A DNA stretch of 25,340 nucleotides, from positions 1 through 25,340 of the forward strand of contig JBAZGW010000013.1 in NCBI GenBank assembly GCA_041652635.1, read 5' to 3'. The notes below the pieces were generated by a model, which was given only the letters and a program-made list of their open reading frames with translations, was not told the origin of the DNA and searched no databases. The DNA comes from Undivivens sp041652635 (GTDB lineage Bacteria; Omnitrophota; Gorgyraeia; Gygaellales; Profunditerraquicolaceae). The position numbers were made by a program, and so were the translations under genes. Of the stretch, positions 7,361-15,510 are shown in pieces (position 1 is the first letter of the stretch; each line of letters begins with the position of its first letter).

Positions 7361-7379
7361 GCGTAAAAAAGCATTACGC
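7361..7379 (+). other. Small hairpin ahead of the DUF3108 gene
   Basis: GCGTAA and TTACGC form a 6-bp stem just 8 nt before the start codon of the next gene, where it could limit ribosome access. No terminator T-tract is present. Confidence 0.35.
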
Positions 7380-7387
7380 GGATAGAG

Positions 7388-8152
7388 ATGAAACTTACCG
7401 GAAAACAAAAAATCCTGCTGTTGCTTGTTTCTGCCGCGGCGATAGTATTGCCGGCGCTTTTTTGGGTAAACTTTTCTAATTTGACTGGAGCTAAAACGGC
7501 AATAGGCGCGGCTCCGGTGGTTCCGGATGATCCTATCCGGCAATATGTGGGAGAGAAGATCAAGTATCAGGTGAAACTCGGGATATTCCCGGTGGGTGAG
7601 GCGGAATTTAAACATGAGAGTATTACTGAATTGTTCGGAACCGCGGTCCATTTGGTGAGTTTCCGCACCAGCCTCGCCCGTTTTAAAGATAACGAGATCA
7701 TTTATTGTCTGCCGGGCAATCTGTTGCCGGTACGCGTGGAAAGAACGATAGAATTCTGGCCCAAAAAGGAAAAAATAGTGGAGGAATACGACCAGACCGG
7801 GTTTTCGCTGAAAATAACCAGGCAAGAAGGGGATAGGAGCGCGGAACAGATCATCAAACGCGATACGGTAATACATAACGCCATCTTATTACCGTATTAT
7901 GTAAGGACGGTCCGGGATTTAAAAGAAGGATGGCGGATGGACGTTCAGCTCCCCACGCAAAGGTTTGTCGTCTCGTTGGCCTCGCTGGAAGATGTCAAGG
8001 TCCCGGCAGGGACGTTCAGGGCTTATCATTTCATAAGCGATCCGCAGAAGTTCGAGATATGGATATCGGCCGACGAAAAAAGGATCCCGTTAAAGTTAAA
8101 AGGGACATCCGCGGCCGGCTACACGCTGCTTTTGACGGATTATAGCCTGTAG
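7388..8152 (+). CDS. DUF3108 domain-containing exported protein
   Basis: This 254-aa protein has an N-terminal hydrophobic stretch (about 8-29, KILLLLVSAAAIVLPALFWV) that acts as a signal peptide or membrane anchor, so the rest lies outside the inner membrane. The body has the DUF3108 pattern: YQVKLGIFPVGEAEF near residue 58, DNEIIYCLPGNLLPVRVER, then VPAGTFRAYHF and DEKRIPLKLKG near the end. Members are predicted periplasmic beta-rich proteins, often compared with lipid-binding or outer-membrane-associated proteins, but the function is not established. It sits 48 nt after birA with a weak SD and may be read from the same transcript. Confidence 0.85.
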   Translation: MKLTGKQKILLLLVSAAAIVLPALFWVNFSNLTGAKTAIGAAPVVPDDPIRQYVGEKIKYQVKLGIFPVGEAEFKHESITELFGTAVHLVSFRTSLARFKDNEIIYCLPGNLLPVRVERTIEFWPKKEKIVEEYDQTGFSLKITRQEGDRSAEQIIKRDTVIHNAILLPYYVRTVRDLKEGWRMDVQLPTQRFVVSLASLEDVKVPAGTFRAYHFISDPQKFEIWISADEKRIPLKLKGTSAAGYTLLLTDYSL

Positions 8153-8173
8153 AACCGGATAGATACGGACGGC

Positions 8174-8202
8174 GGCCCGCATGGCACCCGCGGGGGCCTT
8201 TT
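8174..8202 (+). terminator. Intrinsic terminator after the DUF3108 gene
   Basis: GGCCC pairs with GGGCC, with a second short GC pair set inside, followed directly by TTTT. The stem has a bulge but is GC-rich, and it lies 21 nt past the stop codon and ahead of a new promoter. Confidence 0.55.
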
Positions 8203-8230
8203 CTCTCCGCCGCACTTTTGAAAAAGAAGA

Positions 8231-8259
8231 TTGTCCTGAGAATAAAGATACGTTATAAT
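8231..8259 (+). promoter_or_regulatory. Probable nadA promoter
   Basis: -35 TTGTCC (8231-8236), 17-nt spacer and perfect -10 TATAAT (8254-8259). It predicts a 5' leader of about 145 nt before nadA. I see no recognisable NAD riboswitch in that leader. Confidence 0.65.
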
Positions 8260-8412
8260 CATACAAAACAACCAGCCGAAATAAAGCCGCCCGGCAGTGT
8301 ATTTAAAATTATTTTTCGTCTTCCCCGGTTCGCGAACACTCCAGAATAGTCGGCGGTTATGCAGGGAGATGCGGCCGCCGGCAGGGGACAATAAGAAAGG
8401 CATCGGATCGAC

Positions 8413-9357
8413 ATGGTACCCGTAAGGAACGCCGTGAATATCGGTAAGAAAATACAGGAATTAAAGAAAAAGAATAACGCCGTGATCCTCGCGCATAATT
8501 ATCAGTTTCCCGAGGTGCAGGATATCGCCGATTTTACCGGAGATTCCCTGGAGTTGAGCCGTATCGCCGCTAAAACCGAAGCGGACGTTATTGTTTTCTG
8601 CGGGGTCCATTTTATGGCGGAGACCGCTTCCATACTTTCGCCCGGCAAAAAAGTGATCATGCCGGATATTCAAGCCTCCTGCCCTATGGCGGGGATGCTC
8701 ACGCGTGAAGAAATGCGGGAGTTGAAAGAAAAGCATCCCGGTGCCGTCTCCGTAGGATATGTGAACACTTCGGCCGCCGTCAAGGCGGAGCTCGACGTCT
8801 GTTGCACATCCACGAATGCGGTGAACGTCGTGAAGACGGTGGCGGAGGAAATGGAAAAAAGCGGCCGCCGGCCGGAAATAATATTTGTGCCGGATAAATA
8901 TCTTGCTTCTTACGTCAGCGCGCAGACCGGGATAAAATTGATCGCTTGGGATGGTTTCTGCCCCACACATATAAAGATCAGGCCCGAAGATATAAAAAGG
9001 GAGAAGAAATTCCATCCCGGAGCGCTGGTGCTGGCGCATCCGGAATGCCTTCCTTCGGTCATCTCTCTCTCCGACGCGGCGTTATCGACCAGCGGTATGT
9101 CCAAATACGCCCGCGGTTCTGCGGCACGCGAATTCATCATCGGGACAGAGGTCGGGATCATTTACAGGTTGAAGAAAGATAATCCGGGTAAAGAGTTCTA
9201 CCCGGCTTCCGAGGCGGCGGTCTGTCCCAATATGAAACGCACCACCCAGGAAAAAGTGCTTTGCGCGCTGGAGACATTGAAGGAAGAAGTGAAGGTCCCG
9301 CAGGATATTCGTAATCGCGCCCGCAGGGCGATTGACAGGATGCTGGCAACCAGTTGA
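8413..9357 (+). CDS. nadA: Quinolinate synthase A
   Basis: This 314-aa enzyme condenses iminoaspartate with dihydroxyacetone phosphate to quinolinate in NAD synthesis, using an oxygen-sensitive [4Fe-4S] cluster. The three cluster cysteines are C90 (ASCPMAG), C183 (GFCPTHIK) and C271 (AVCPNMKR). Other family motifs are ILAHNYQFPEVQDIADFTGDS, HPEC near 210 and the TSGMSKYA segment. This is the short, three-cysteine type found in anaerobes and archaea. The start is uncertain: ATG 8413 has a distant SD, while an in-frame GTG at 8434 has AAGGA at 8424-8428 with better spacing and would give 307 aa. nadB and nadC are not nearby. Confidence 0.95.
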   Translation: MVPVRNAVNIGKKIQELKKKNNAVILAHNYQFPEVQDIADFTGDSLELSRIAAKTEADVIVFCGVHFMAETASILSPGKKVIMPDIQASCPMAGMLTREEMRELKEKHPGAVSVGYVNTSAAVKAELDVCCTSTNAVNVVKTVAEEMEKSGRRPEIIFVPDKYLASYVSAQTGIKLIAWDGFCPTHIKIRPEDIKREKKFHPGALVLAHPECLPSVISLSDAALSTSGMSKYARGSAAREFIIGTEVGIIYRLKKDNPGKEFYPASEAAVCPNMKRTTQEKVLCALETLKEEVKVPQDIRNRARRAIDRMLATS

Positions 9358-9363
9358 TCATTG

Positions 9364-10041
9364 ATGAATATCCCGGCTATCTATGAAGATGATTTCCTGT
9401 CCGTGTTCGACAAACCCGCCGGTTTGCTCACTATTCCGGCTCCCGGCGGCAGGGAAAAAGACCTGACCGGCATATTGAACTCGCAAAACATAAAAGAAAG
9501 ACTGCCTTTCCGTTTTCATCCCTGTCATCGTCTTGACCGTGAAACTTCCGGATTGATCATTTATGCCAAAGGGAAATCCACGCAGAAAAAGATAATGGAT
9601 ATGTTCCGCGACAGGATGGTGAAGAAAACGTATCTCGCCGTTCTGCACGGCTGCCCGGCAGAAGAAAGAGGAACGATCCGCGGCGGGATAGAAGGCAGGC
9701 CCGCCGTAACTTCCTATGAAGTGCTTTTTAGGCATCCCCCATTTACCGTGGTCAGGGCATACCCGGAAACAGGGCGTACCAATCAGTTGCGTATTCATTT
9801 TACCCGCATGGGTAATCCTATCGTCGGGGAGTCGCGTTTTATCTTCAGAAGGGATTTTGCCTTGAGAGCGAAAAGAGTGCTGCTGCATGCCTCGGAACTG
9901 GAATTCAGGCATCCCTATTCCGGGAAACAGCTTTCTTTACGCGCCCCGCTGCCGCAGGATATGCGTAATTTTTTCATGAAACACGGGGTTGATCCGGAAC
10001 GGTTGGCAGCCGGAAGCCTCACTCGGCCTATGATTAATTAA
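9364..10041 (+). CDS. RluA family pseudouridine synthase
   Basis: This 225-aa enzyme isomerises uridine to pseudouridine in rRNA or tRNA. The catalytic motif HRLDRETSGL is at 55-64 with D58 as nucleophile. The early IYEDDFLSVFDKPAG and the late GRTNQLRIHFTRMGNPIVGE are the other family signatures. It has no N-terminal S4 domain, as in short RluA/RluC-like members; the target site cannot be assigned. ATG 9364 was chosen over the adjacent TTG at 9361. It begins 6 nt after the nadA stop and is probably cotranscribed, with only a weak SD. Confidence 0.92.
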   Translation: MNIPAIYEDDFLSVFDKPAGLLTIPAPGGREKDLTGILNSQNIKERLPFRFHPCHRLDRETSGLIIYAKGKSTQKKIMDMFRDRMVKKTYLAVLHGCPAEERGTIRGGIEGRPAVTSYEVLFRHPPFTVVRAYPETGRTNQLRIHFTRMGNPIVGESRFIFRRDFALRAKRVLLHASELEFRHPYSGKQLSLRAPLPQDMRNFFMKHGVDPERLAAGSLTRPMIN

Positions 10042-10065
10042 ACGCGCAGCGCGCCGATTTAAATA

Positions 10066-10093
10066 TTGATTTATAAGCCCGTTTCAATATAAT
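10066..10093 (+). promoter_or_regulatory. Promoter of uppP, predicting a leaderless mRNA
   Basis: -35 TTGATT (10066-10071), 16-nt spacer and perfect -10 TATAAT (10088-10093). The start codon at 10101 is 7 nt past the -10, so transcription would start at or next to the ATG. There is no SD. Confidence 0.65.
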
Positions 10094-10100
10094 AACTGAC

Positions 10101-10844
10101 ATGATAAAATACGTGATACTTGGGGCGGTACAGGGGGTGACGGAATTCTTTCCTGTAAGCAGTTCAGCGCACTTGGTCATTTTTCAGAAAATACTGGGCA
10201 TAGGTAACGGCGGGTTGGTTTTTCCGGTCGTTCTGCATCTGGGCACGCTTTTAGCCACTATCCTTTATTTTCGCCGGGATATCCTGAGAATGGCTTTTAA
10301 CAAGAAACAACTGTTATTGACCGCGATAGTCACGATAATCACCGGTTTGATAGCTTTTCCGGCTAAAGGGCTTGTTGAAAAGATGTTCGTTTCCCCCAGG
10401 CTGGCGTCTTTGGCGCTGCTGGTTACCGGAGCGGCGCTTATTCTGACCGGGCGTTTGCGCGGAGCGGTAAAAAAAGATGTTTCGTTACCGGACGCGGCGG
10501 TAATGGGGGCCGCGCAGGGGGTTGCGGTGCTGCCGGGCATATCGCGGTCAGGGGTCACTATATCCGCCTTGCTCCTCAGGGGTATTGACAGGGAAACCTG
10601 TTTTAAATTTTCTTTTATTGCCGGAATACCGGCAGTAGCCGGAGCGGCGTTGCTGGACGCCGGGGATATTACAGCGGCCTGCGACGGATCGGGAGCTTTC
10701 TTGCTGGCCGGTTTCATAGCCAGTTTCACCTGCGGGTTGTTGACACTTGTATTGTTAAAGCGCGTGATCATTAAATCAGGGTTGCCTTATTTCGGGTATT
10801 ACTGCCTTTTGGCCGCGGCAGCAACGTTTATTTTTATTAAATGA
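10101..10844 (+). CDS. uppP: Undecaprenyl-diphosphatase
   Basis: This 247-aa integral membrane phosphatase dephosphorylates undecaprenyl diphosphate to recycle the lipid carrier for cell wall and surface polysaccharide synthesis. The two family signatures are GAVQGVTEFFPVSSSAH at about 8-24 and AAQGVAVLPGISRSGVT near the middle; they hold the catalytic E, S and R residues. Several hydrophobic segments fill the rest. The length is slightly below the usual 265-275 aa. The last 4 bases overlap the PfkB gene start (ATGA), which points to translational coupling. Confidence 0.96.
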   Translation: MIKYVILGAVQGVTEFFPVSSSAHLVIFQKILGIGNGGLVFPVVLHLGTLLATILYFRRDILRMAFNKKQLLLTAIVTIITGLIAFPAKGLVEKMFVSPRLASLALLVTGAALILTGRLRGAVKKDVSLPDAAVMGAAQGVAVLPGISRSGVTISALLLRGIDRETCFKFSFIAGIPAVAGAALLDAGDITAACDGSGAFLLAGFIASFTCGLLTLVLLKRVIIKSGLPYFGYYCLLAAAATFIFIK

Positions 10845-11740
10845 GCATATTAGTTTTGGGAACTGTAGCTTTGGATACGGTCAAGACTCCGCATGGATTG
10901 CGCAATTATATGCTGGGCGGTTCCGCCGTCCATTTCTCCATGTCCGCCCGGCTTTTTACGCACGTTGACCTGGTGGCGACCGTTGGTGAGGATTTCCCGG
11001 GTAAACACCTGGATTTCCTGGCAGGCAAGGGCATAAACCTGGATTCTCTGCTGAAGACCTCCGGAGTCACGTTCAAGTGGAGCGGTGAATATACGGGCGA
11101 TATGAATACCGCTCTTACGTTGAAGACGGAACTGGGCGTGTTGTCGGAGTTCAACCCCGTAATAAAGAAAGATCAGCGCGGCATCCGCAATATTTTTCTC
11201 GCCAATGTGGACCCGGATATTCAGAACCGGCTCCTCGGCCATATGCATTCGGCGCGCCTGGTGGGGTTGGACAGCATGAATTACTGGATACATAATAAAC
11301 GCAAGCCGCTGCTTAAGCTGCTTAAGAAGGTTGATATTTATGTGGCTAATGACCGCGAAGCCCGCGATCTTTCCGGGGAAGAGCATCTTTTAAAAGCCGC
11401 GAAGTCCCTGCATAAGATGGGGCCGCGGATCGTTCTTATCAAGAAGGGCGAACACGGCGTTATGCTTTACGGCGAAGGTTTGTTCTTTTCCCTGCCGGCT
11501 TATCCGGTGGAGAAGGTCGTGGACCCGACAGGCGCCGGTGATACTTTTGCCGGAGGTTTTATGGGATATCTCGCCGGGCGCGGCCATGCGGATAGGGCCG
11601 CCTTGAAGAAAGCCATTGTTTACGGCACGATCTCCGCTTCTTTCAATGTCGAAGGCTTCGGCCTCGAGCGCAGCGGTAAATTGACATTGGCCGACCTGCG
11701 GAAAAGATTGAGGCGTTTTAAAGAAATAAGCGCTTTTTGA
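10841..11740 (+). CDS. PfkB family carbohydrate kinase
   Basis: This 299-aa ribokinase-like enzyme phosphorylates a sugar or nucleoside with ATP. The N-terminal GGSAVHFSMSARLFT and the C-terminal signature DPTGAGDTFAGGF (228-240, catalytic D234) are clear. The start overlaps the uppP stop by 4 bases, so the genes are coupled. Related genes are often annotated as ribokinase, adenosine kinase or sugar kinase; the substrate cannot be chosen from this sequence. Confidence 0.93.
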   Translation: MSILVLGTVALDTVKTPHGLRNYMLGGSAVHFSMSARLFTHVDLVATVGEDFPGKHLDFLAGKGINLDSLLKTSGVTFKWSGEYTGDMNTALTLKTELGVLSEFNPVIKKDQRGIRNIFLANVDPDIQNRLLGHMHSARLVGLDSMNYWIHNKRKPLLKLLKKVDIYVANDREARDLSGEEHLLKAAKSLHKMGPRIVLIKKGEHGVMLYGEGLFFSLPAYPVEKVVDPTGAGDTFAGGFMGYLAGRGHADRAALKKAIVYGTISASFNVEGFGLERSGKLTLADLRKRLRRFKEISAF

Positions 11741-11754
11741 GAGGAGCCTGTATT

Positions 11755-12204
11755 ATGCTTGAAGAGAAGATTTTCAACGACTACAAAGAAGCGATGAAGA
11801 GCAAGAATAGTTTCAAGTCTTCAGTCCTCAGCTTCCTGCGGGCTGAATTCAAGAGTGTGGCGATGACAAGAAATAAGGACCTGCTGGATGATGTTGAGTG
11901 TATCGCGGTAATAAAGAAGCAGATCAAAAGACGGGAAGATTCTATCCAGCAGTTCCGGCAGGGTAACCGTCAGGATCTCGCCGATAAGGAAGCCCGGGAG
12001 AGCGAGATGCTGAAGGTTTACCTGCCGCCGCAGTTATCAGAGGCGGATCTGGCGCGTATCATAGACGAAACTATCGCTGCGGCAGGCGCCGCCGGCCTTA
12101 AGGATATGGGCAAGGTAATGAAGGAAGTGTCCGCTAAGGCCGGGGCTTCTGCTGACGCGCGCCTGGTCAGCGAAATGGTCAAAGCCCGGCTGTCGGCTTC
12201 GTAA
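11755..12204 (+). CDS. GatB/YqeY domain-containing protein
   Basis: This 149-aa helical protein of the YqeY family resembles the C-terminal domain of GatB and may act in tRNA-dependent amidation or tRNA recognition. Typical segments are the N-terminal LEEKIFNDYKEAMKSKNSFKSSVLSFLRAEFK-type helix pair, KKQIKRREDSIQQFRQGNR, EMLKVYLPPQLSEADL and GKVMKEVSAKAGASAD. ATG 11755 was chosen because GAGGAG at 11741-11746 gives 8-nt spacing; an upstream Met at 11737 would overlap the kinase. The length matches the family. It closes the uppP-pfkB transcript. Confidence 0.92.
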   Translation: MLEEKIFNDYKEAMKSKNSFKSSVLSFLRAEFKSVAMTRNKDLLDDVECIAVIKKQIKRREDSIQQFRQGNRQDLADKEARESEMLKVYLPPQLSEADLARIIDETIAAAGAAGLKDMGKVMKEVSAKAGASADARLVSEMVKARLSAS

Positions 12205-12212
12205 AGGAGCGA

Positions 12213-12242
12213 GAAGGATGCGTGCTTCGTGCTTCATCCTTC
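12213..12242 (+). other. Hairpin after the YqeY gene
   Basis: GAAGGATG and CATCCTTC form a perfect 8-bp stem around 14 nt, within a CTTC-rich simple repeat. There is no T-tract, so terminator function is doubtful. Confidence 0.4.
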
Positions 12243-12282
12243 GTCCTTCATAGCATTCCCAGCATTCTCGAAGCACCCCTTG

Positions 12283-12310
12283 TTGACTATTGTGATAAAA
12301 CTGCTATAAT
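12283..12310 (+). promoter_or_regulatory. tRNA-Thr promoter
   Basis: -35 TTGACT (12283-12288), 16-nt spacer and -10 TATAAT (12305-12310). It predicts a primary transcript with about 50 nt ahead of the mature tRNA. Confidence 0.82.
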
Positions 12311-12366
12311 CATACCGGTTTTGCAGCATATCGCCCTTAGCGGGCAATGGATCCTTGCCGTTTTAT

Positions 12367-12442
12367 GCCGATGTAGCTCAGTTGGTAGAGCAGCGCTTTC
12401 GTAAAGCGCGGGCCGGTGGTTCAAATCCACTCATCGGCTCCA
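12367..12442 (+). tRNA. tRNA-Thr (CGT anticodon)
   Basis: The full cloverleaf fits. The acceptor stem is GCCGATG/CATCGGC and the D arm GCTC-GAGC. The anticodon stem GCGCT/AGCGC closes the loop TTCGTAA with anticodon CGT, reading ACG threonine codons. The T arm is GGTGG/CCACT around TTCAAAT. The discriminator is T and CCA is encoded, giving 76 nt. A strong promoter lies upstream, and an MFS gene starts 25 nt after the CCA. Confidence 0.96.
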
Positions 12443-12467
12443 TATTTATATATTTGTATGCCGTTAT

Positions 12468-13730
12468 ATGTCTGAATACGCCAAGGTATTGAAGAACCGT
12501 AATTTCTTCCTGCTCTGGCTCGGCCAGATCGTTTCCCAGCTGGGGGATCGGCTTGACCAGATGGCTTTGTTGGGGTTGATCTATCTAAAAGCTCCCGGTT
12601 CCCCCATGCAGATCGCCAAGATAATGTCTTTTACAATCCTGCCTGTCTTTATTATAGGGCCGCTGGCCGGGGGTTATGTAGACCGCTGGGATAAACGCCG
12701 GACTATGTATATCTGCGATTTCCTGCGCGCGGCTTTAGTGTTAAGTATCCCGCTTTTTTTCTTCCATACCGATAATTTCATGCCTTTGTATATCGTGATC
12801 TTCATTACTTTCAGTATCGGCAGGTTCTTTGTGCCTGCTAAAATGGCGATTTTGCCGGAACTGGTGGAAAAAAAACAGCTCTTGATGGCCAACACCCTCG
12901 CTAATATGACCGGCATGATCGCCGCGGTGGCCGGCTTCGGCATCAGCGGCCTGTTGGTGGAGTGGGTCGGGGCCAAGAGCGGTTTCTTCCTTGATTCGTT
13001 AAGCTTTACTTTCTCAGCCCTGCTGGTATTTTTTATTTCCGCGGGGATCCCCTGGAAGAGCCGGGAACACGCCGTATCACATCCGGTCAGGGAGATGGAG
13101 GAGATTTTCAAGAAAACGGTCCTGCAGGAATTGCAGGAGAGTTGGAAGTATGTCTTAAGCAACAAGCATATCCGGTTCACCGTAGGGCTTATCTTCACAC
13201 TGTCATCGGCCTTGGGGGCGCTTTACGTTGTTATGATCGTCTTTGTGCAGAGAACCCTTCATTCGGCGACCAAGGACCTGGGCCTGCTCATCGTTTTTCT
13301 CGGTGCCGGGCTTTTTTGCGGTTCTGTCTGTTACGGCCGTTTCGGATCAAGGATATCCCATTATAGGGTGATCTTTTTTTCTCTGGCTGCCGCCGGGGTC
13401 ATGCTGATAGTTTTTGCCTTTGCCCTGGAGAAATACCCGGTTTTCAACGTGGCCGCCGCGCTGGCGTTCCTGCTGGGCTTGAGCATTTCGCCGATCATGA
13501 TCGCATCCAATACTATCATTCACCGGGTCAGCGACAGCCAGATGCGAGGCAAGGTTTTCAGCGCGTTGGAGATAATAATGCATCTTGGGTTCCTTACTTT
13601 TATGCTGTTAAGCAGTAAAATAGCGGAAAGACTGCCGGAAATATTCATCATCTACGTGATCGGCGGCCTGTTCGTTTTGATCGGGCTGGTGAACATCTTT
13701 TATAAGAGAATGGCCTCATGGTTAAGATAG
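12468..13730 (+). CDS. MFS transporter
   Basis: This 420-aa inner membrane carrier has about 12 hydrophobic segments. The loop 2-3 motif is visible as GGYVDRWDKRR at 68-78, just after ILPVFIIGPLA. It resembles the EntS-like (MFS_3) exporter branch, with NRNFFLLWLGQIVSQLGD at the N-terminus; the substrate is unknown. The start is 25 nt after the tRNA end and has no SD, so it may be translated from the processed 3' product of the tRNA transcript. Its 3' end overlaps rnfC by 13 bases, which links it to the rnf operon, though a function in common is not evident. Confidence 0.9.
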   Translation: MSEYAKVLKNRNFFLLWLGQIVSQLGDRLDQMALLGLIYLKAPGSPMQIAKIMSFTILPVFIIGPLAGGYVDRWDKRRTMYICDFLRAALVLSIPLFFFHTDNFMPLYIVIFITFSIGRFFVPAKMAILPELVEKKQLLMANTLANMTGMIAAVAGFGISGLLVEWVGAKSGFFLDSLSFTFSALLVFFISAGIPWKSREHAVSHPVREMEEIFKKTVLQELQESWKYVLSNKHIRFTVGLIFTLSSALGALYVVMIVFVQRTLHSATKDLGLLIVFLGAGLFCGSVCYGRFGSRISHYRVIFFSLAAAGVMLIVFAFALEKYPVFNVAAALAFLLGLSISPIMIASNTIIHRVSDSQMRGKVFSALEIIMHLGFLTFMLLSSKIAERLPEIFIIYVIGGLFVLIGLVNIFYKRMASWLR

Positions 13731-14989
13731 AACATTATAAAGACGCTACGGAAGATATAAAGATCGCGGTCCCGCCTTTACCGCGGAAAGTGTTTATTCC
13801 TTTTTGTCAGCATTTAGGCAAGGCCTGCCTGCCGGAAGTTAAGCCGGGTGATAAGGTATTGACCGGACAGCGTATCGGCCGGCCCGGGGCTATGCCTTCG
13901 GCGGCTGTGCATTCTTCAGTGACCGGCACCGTGGCCGCCATTGAGGATTACGCGCATCCGGTGCTCGGGAAGTGCAGCGCGGCGGCGATAGAGGCGCAGG
14001 CTGCCGATTCCTTCGCTTTTCGGGCGCGGGACAGCCGGTCGGCAGATTCTTTGCCGCCGGAGGAATTGCTGGATATTATGCGCGACGCCGGATTAGTGGG
14101 GATGGGCGGCGCCGGGTTCCCGTCTTTCCTGAAGCTCAAACCGCCTGTGCCGGTGAATACGTTGATCGTCAACGGAGCGGAATGCGAACCGTATCTTACT
14201 TCCGATTACCGGTTGATGCTGGAAAAAACAGAAGAGATCATTCAAGGGGCGTTGTTATTGGCGCGCATACTGGGCGCCGGGGATATTTGTGTGGCCGTTG
14301 AAGATAATAAGCCGCAAGCCATTTCGTTATTTCAGGCAAAGGCCGGCGGAAGGGTGCGCGTGAAGAAACTTAGATCGTTTTATCCCCAGGGAGGGGAAAA
14401 GCAGTTGATCAAAAGTGTGTTGGGCAGGGAAGTCCCGCGCGGCAAATTACCGTTTGAGACGGGGGCGGTGGTGCATAATGTGGCTACGGTATTCGCCGCT
14501 TATGAAGCTGTTTATCTGGGGAAGCCTCTTTATGAGCGCGTGGTCACGGTAAGCGGGGATTGTTTATCTACTCCCGCCAATCTGCTGGTGAGGGTGGGGA
14601 CTCCTATCAGTGAGTTGTTCTCTTTTTGCGGTCCGTTTAAAGAAGAACCGCGAAAAATAATAATCGGCGGCCCGATGATGGGCATAACCCAGGCCGGCAT
14701 GGATGTTCCGGTAACCAAGACCACCAGCGGCGTGCTTGTTTTTGGGGAAAGAAGCGGCGCTATCCTTAATGAAAGCGCGTGTATCCGCTGCGGCAGGTGC
14801 GTGAGGGTATGTTCTTCCGGACTTCTTCCCTGTATGCTGGGATTGGCGGCGGAAAGAGGTATGTTGGATGCCGCAAAGCGGCACGGGCTGTCGGACTGCG
14901 TGGAATGCGGCGCGTGCGCCTATGTCTGCCCGGCTAACCGCCGGCTGGTCCAGTGTATTAAAAGAGCTAAAGCGGAGGCCGCCCGATGA
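13718..14989 (+). CDS. rnfC: Rnf complex subunit C
   Basis: This 423-aa peripheral subunit carries NADH/flavin binding and two [4Fe-4S] clusters, and is the NAD-side electron entry or exit of Rnf. It opens with the barrel-sandwich region (KVFIPFCQHLGKACLPEVKPGDKV type), followed by the Rossmann-like core with NGAECEPYLTSDYRLM and FETGAVVHNVATV. The cluster cysteines are C355, C358, C361, C365 and C394, C397, C400, C404. It starts inside the 3' end of the MFS gene (13-base overlap) and ends by overlapping the RnfG gene start. Confidence 0.95.
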   Translation: MVKIEHYKDATEDIKIAVPPLPRKVFIPFCQHLGKACLPEVKPGDKVLTGQRIGRPGAMPSAAVHSSVTGTVAAIEDYAHPVLGKCSAAAIEAQAADSFAFRARDSRSADSLPPEELLDIMRDAGLVGMGGAGFPSFLKLKPPVPVNTLIVNGAECEPYLTSDYRLMLEKTEEIIQGALLLARILGAGDICVAVEDNKPQAISLFQAKAGGRVRVKKLRSFYPQGGEKQLIKSVLGREVPRGKLPFETGAVVHNVATVFAAYEAVYLGKPLYERVVTVSGDCLSTPANLLVRVGTPISELFSFCGPFKEEPRKIIIGGPMMGITQAGMDVPVTKTTSGVLVFGERSGAILNESACIRCGRCVRVCSSGLLPCMLGLAAERGMLDAAKRHGLSDCVECGACAYVCPANRRLVQCIKRAKAEAAR

Positions 14990-15510
14990 AAGAGATCGTT
15001 CGTTACGCGTTCATACTGGGGCTTATCGCTTTGACGGCAGGCGGACTGTTGGCCGCGGTAAATTCCGTTACCGCTCCGCGTATCGCGGCGCAGGCGGATT
15101 TGGAGGAAGAAACGGCTTTAAAAGAATTGCAGCCGGAAGCGGTTTCTTTTCGTCCGGTGCGCAGAGGCGGGGAGATCTTTTTTTATAAGGCTTACGATTC
15201 GCGCGGAAAGTCACTCGGCACGTTGTTCAAAGCCGCCGGCAAAGGCTATTCCGGAATGATAGAGACCATGGTTTGTATGGATGAGCGGGGAACGGTGAAG
15301 GCGATCAGGGTGTTGAATCAGAACGAGACTCCCGGCCTGGGCAGCCGAGTGGCCGAAAAGCCTTTTATCGAGCGGTTCGGCGGAGTGTCCGCCGATAAAC
15401 TTGCCGGCGTGCAGGCGATAACCGGAGCGACCATTTCTTCACGGGCGGTGATCTCTTCGGTCAGCTTAAAGGCGGCTGAAGTAAGGGAGGCTTTACGCGA
15501 TGGAAAATAA
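14986..15510 (+). CDS. rnfG: Rnf complex subunit G (FMN-binding)
   Basis: This 174-aa membrane-anchored subunit has one N-terminal transmembrane helix (about 6-26) and an extracytoplasmic FMN domain. The TGAT motif at 146-149 is the expected covalent FMN attachment site, with flavin joined to Thr149 by ApbE (family knowledge). NQNETPGLGSRV just before it is typical of RnfG/NqrC. Its position directly after rnfC and before rnfD differs from the usual C-D-G-E-A-B order. It overlaps both neighbours by a few bases. Confidence 0.94.
   Translation: MKEIVRYAFILGLIALTAGGLLAAVNSVTAPRIAAQADLEEETALKELQPEAVSFRPVRRGGEIFFYKAYDSRGKSLGTLFKAAGKGYSGMIETMVCMDERGTVKAIRVLNQNETPGLGSRVAEKPFIERFGGVSADKLAGVQAITGATISSRAVISSVSLKAAEVREALRDGK

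Noticed and set aside
8461..9039. 192-aa minus-strand frame opposite nadA
   Set aside because: It is a shadow of nadA, whose three cluster cysteines and motifs are intact.
10265..10771. 168-aa minus-strand frame opposite uppP
   Set aside because: It is a shadow frame with no start signal; uppP signatures are clear on the plus strand.
12222..12404. 60-aa plus-strand frame over the tRNA promoter and tRNA
   Set aside because: It runs through a strong promoter and into the tRNA gene, so it is not a protein gene.
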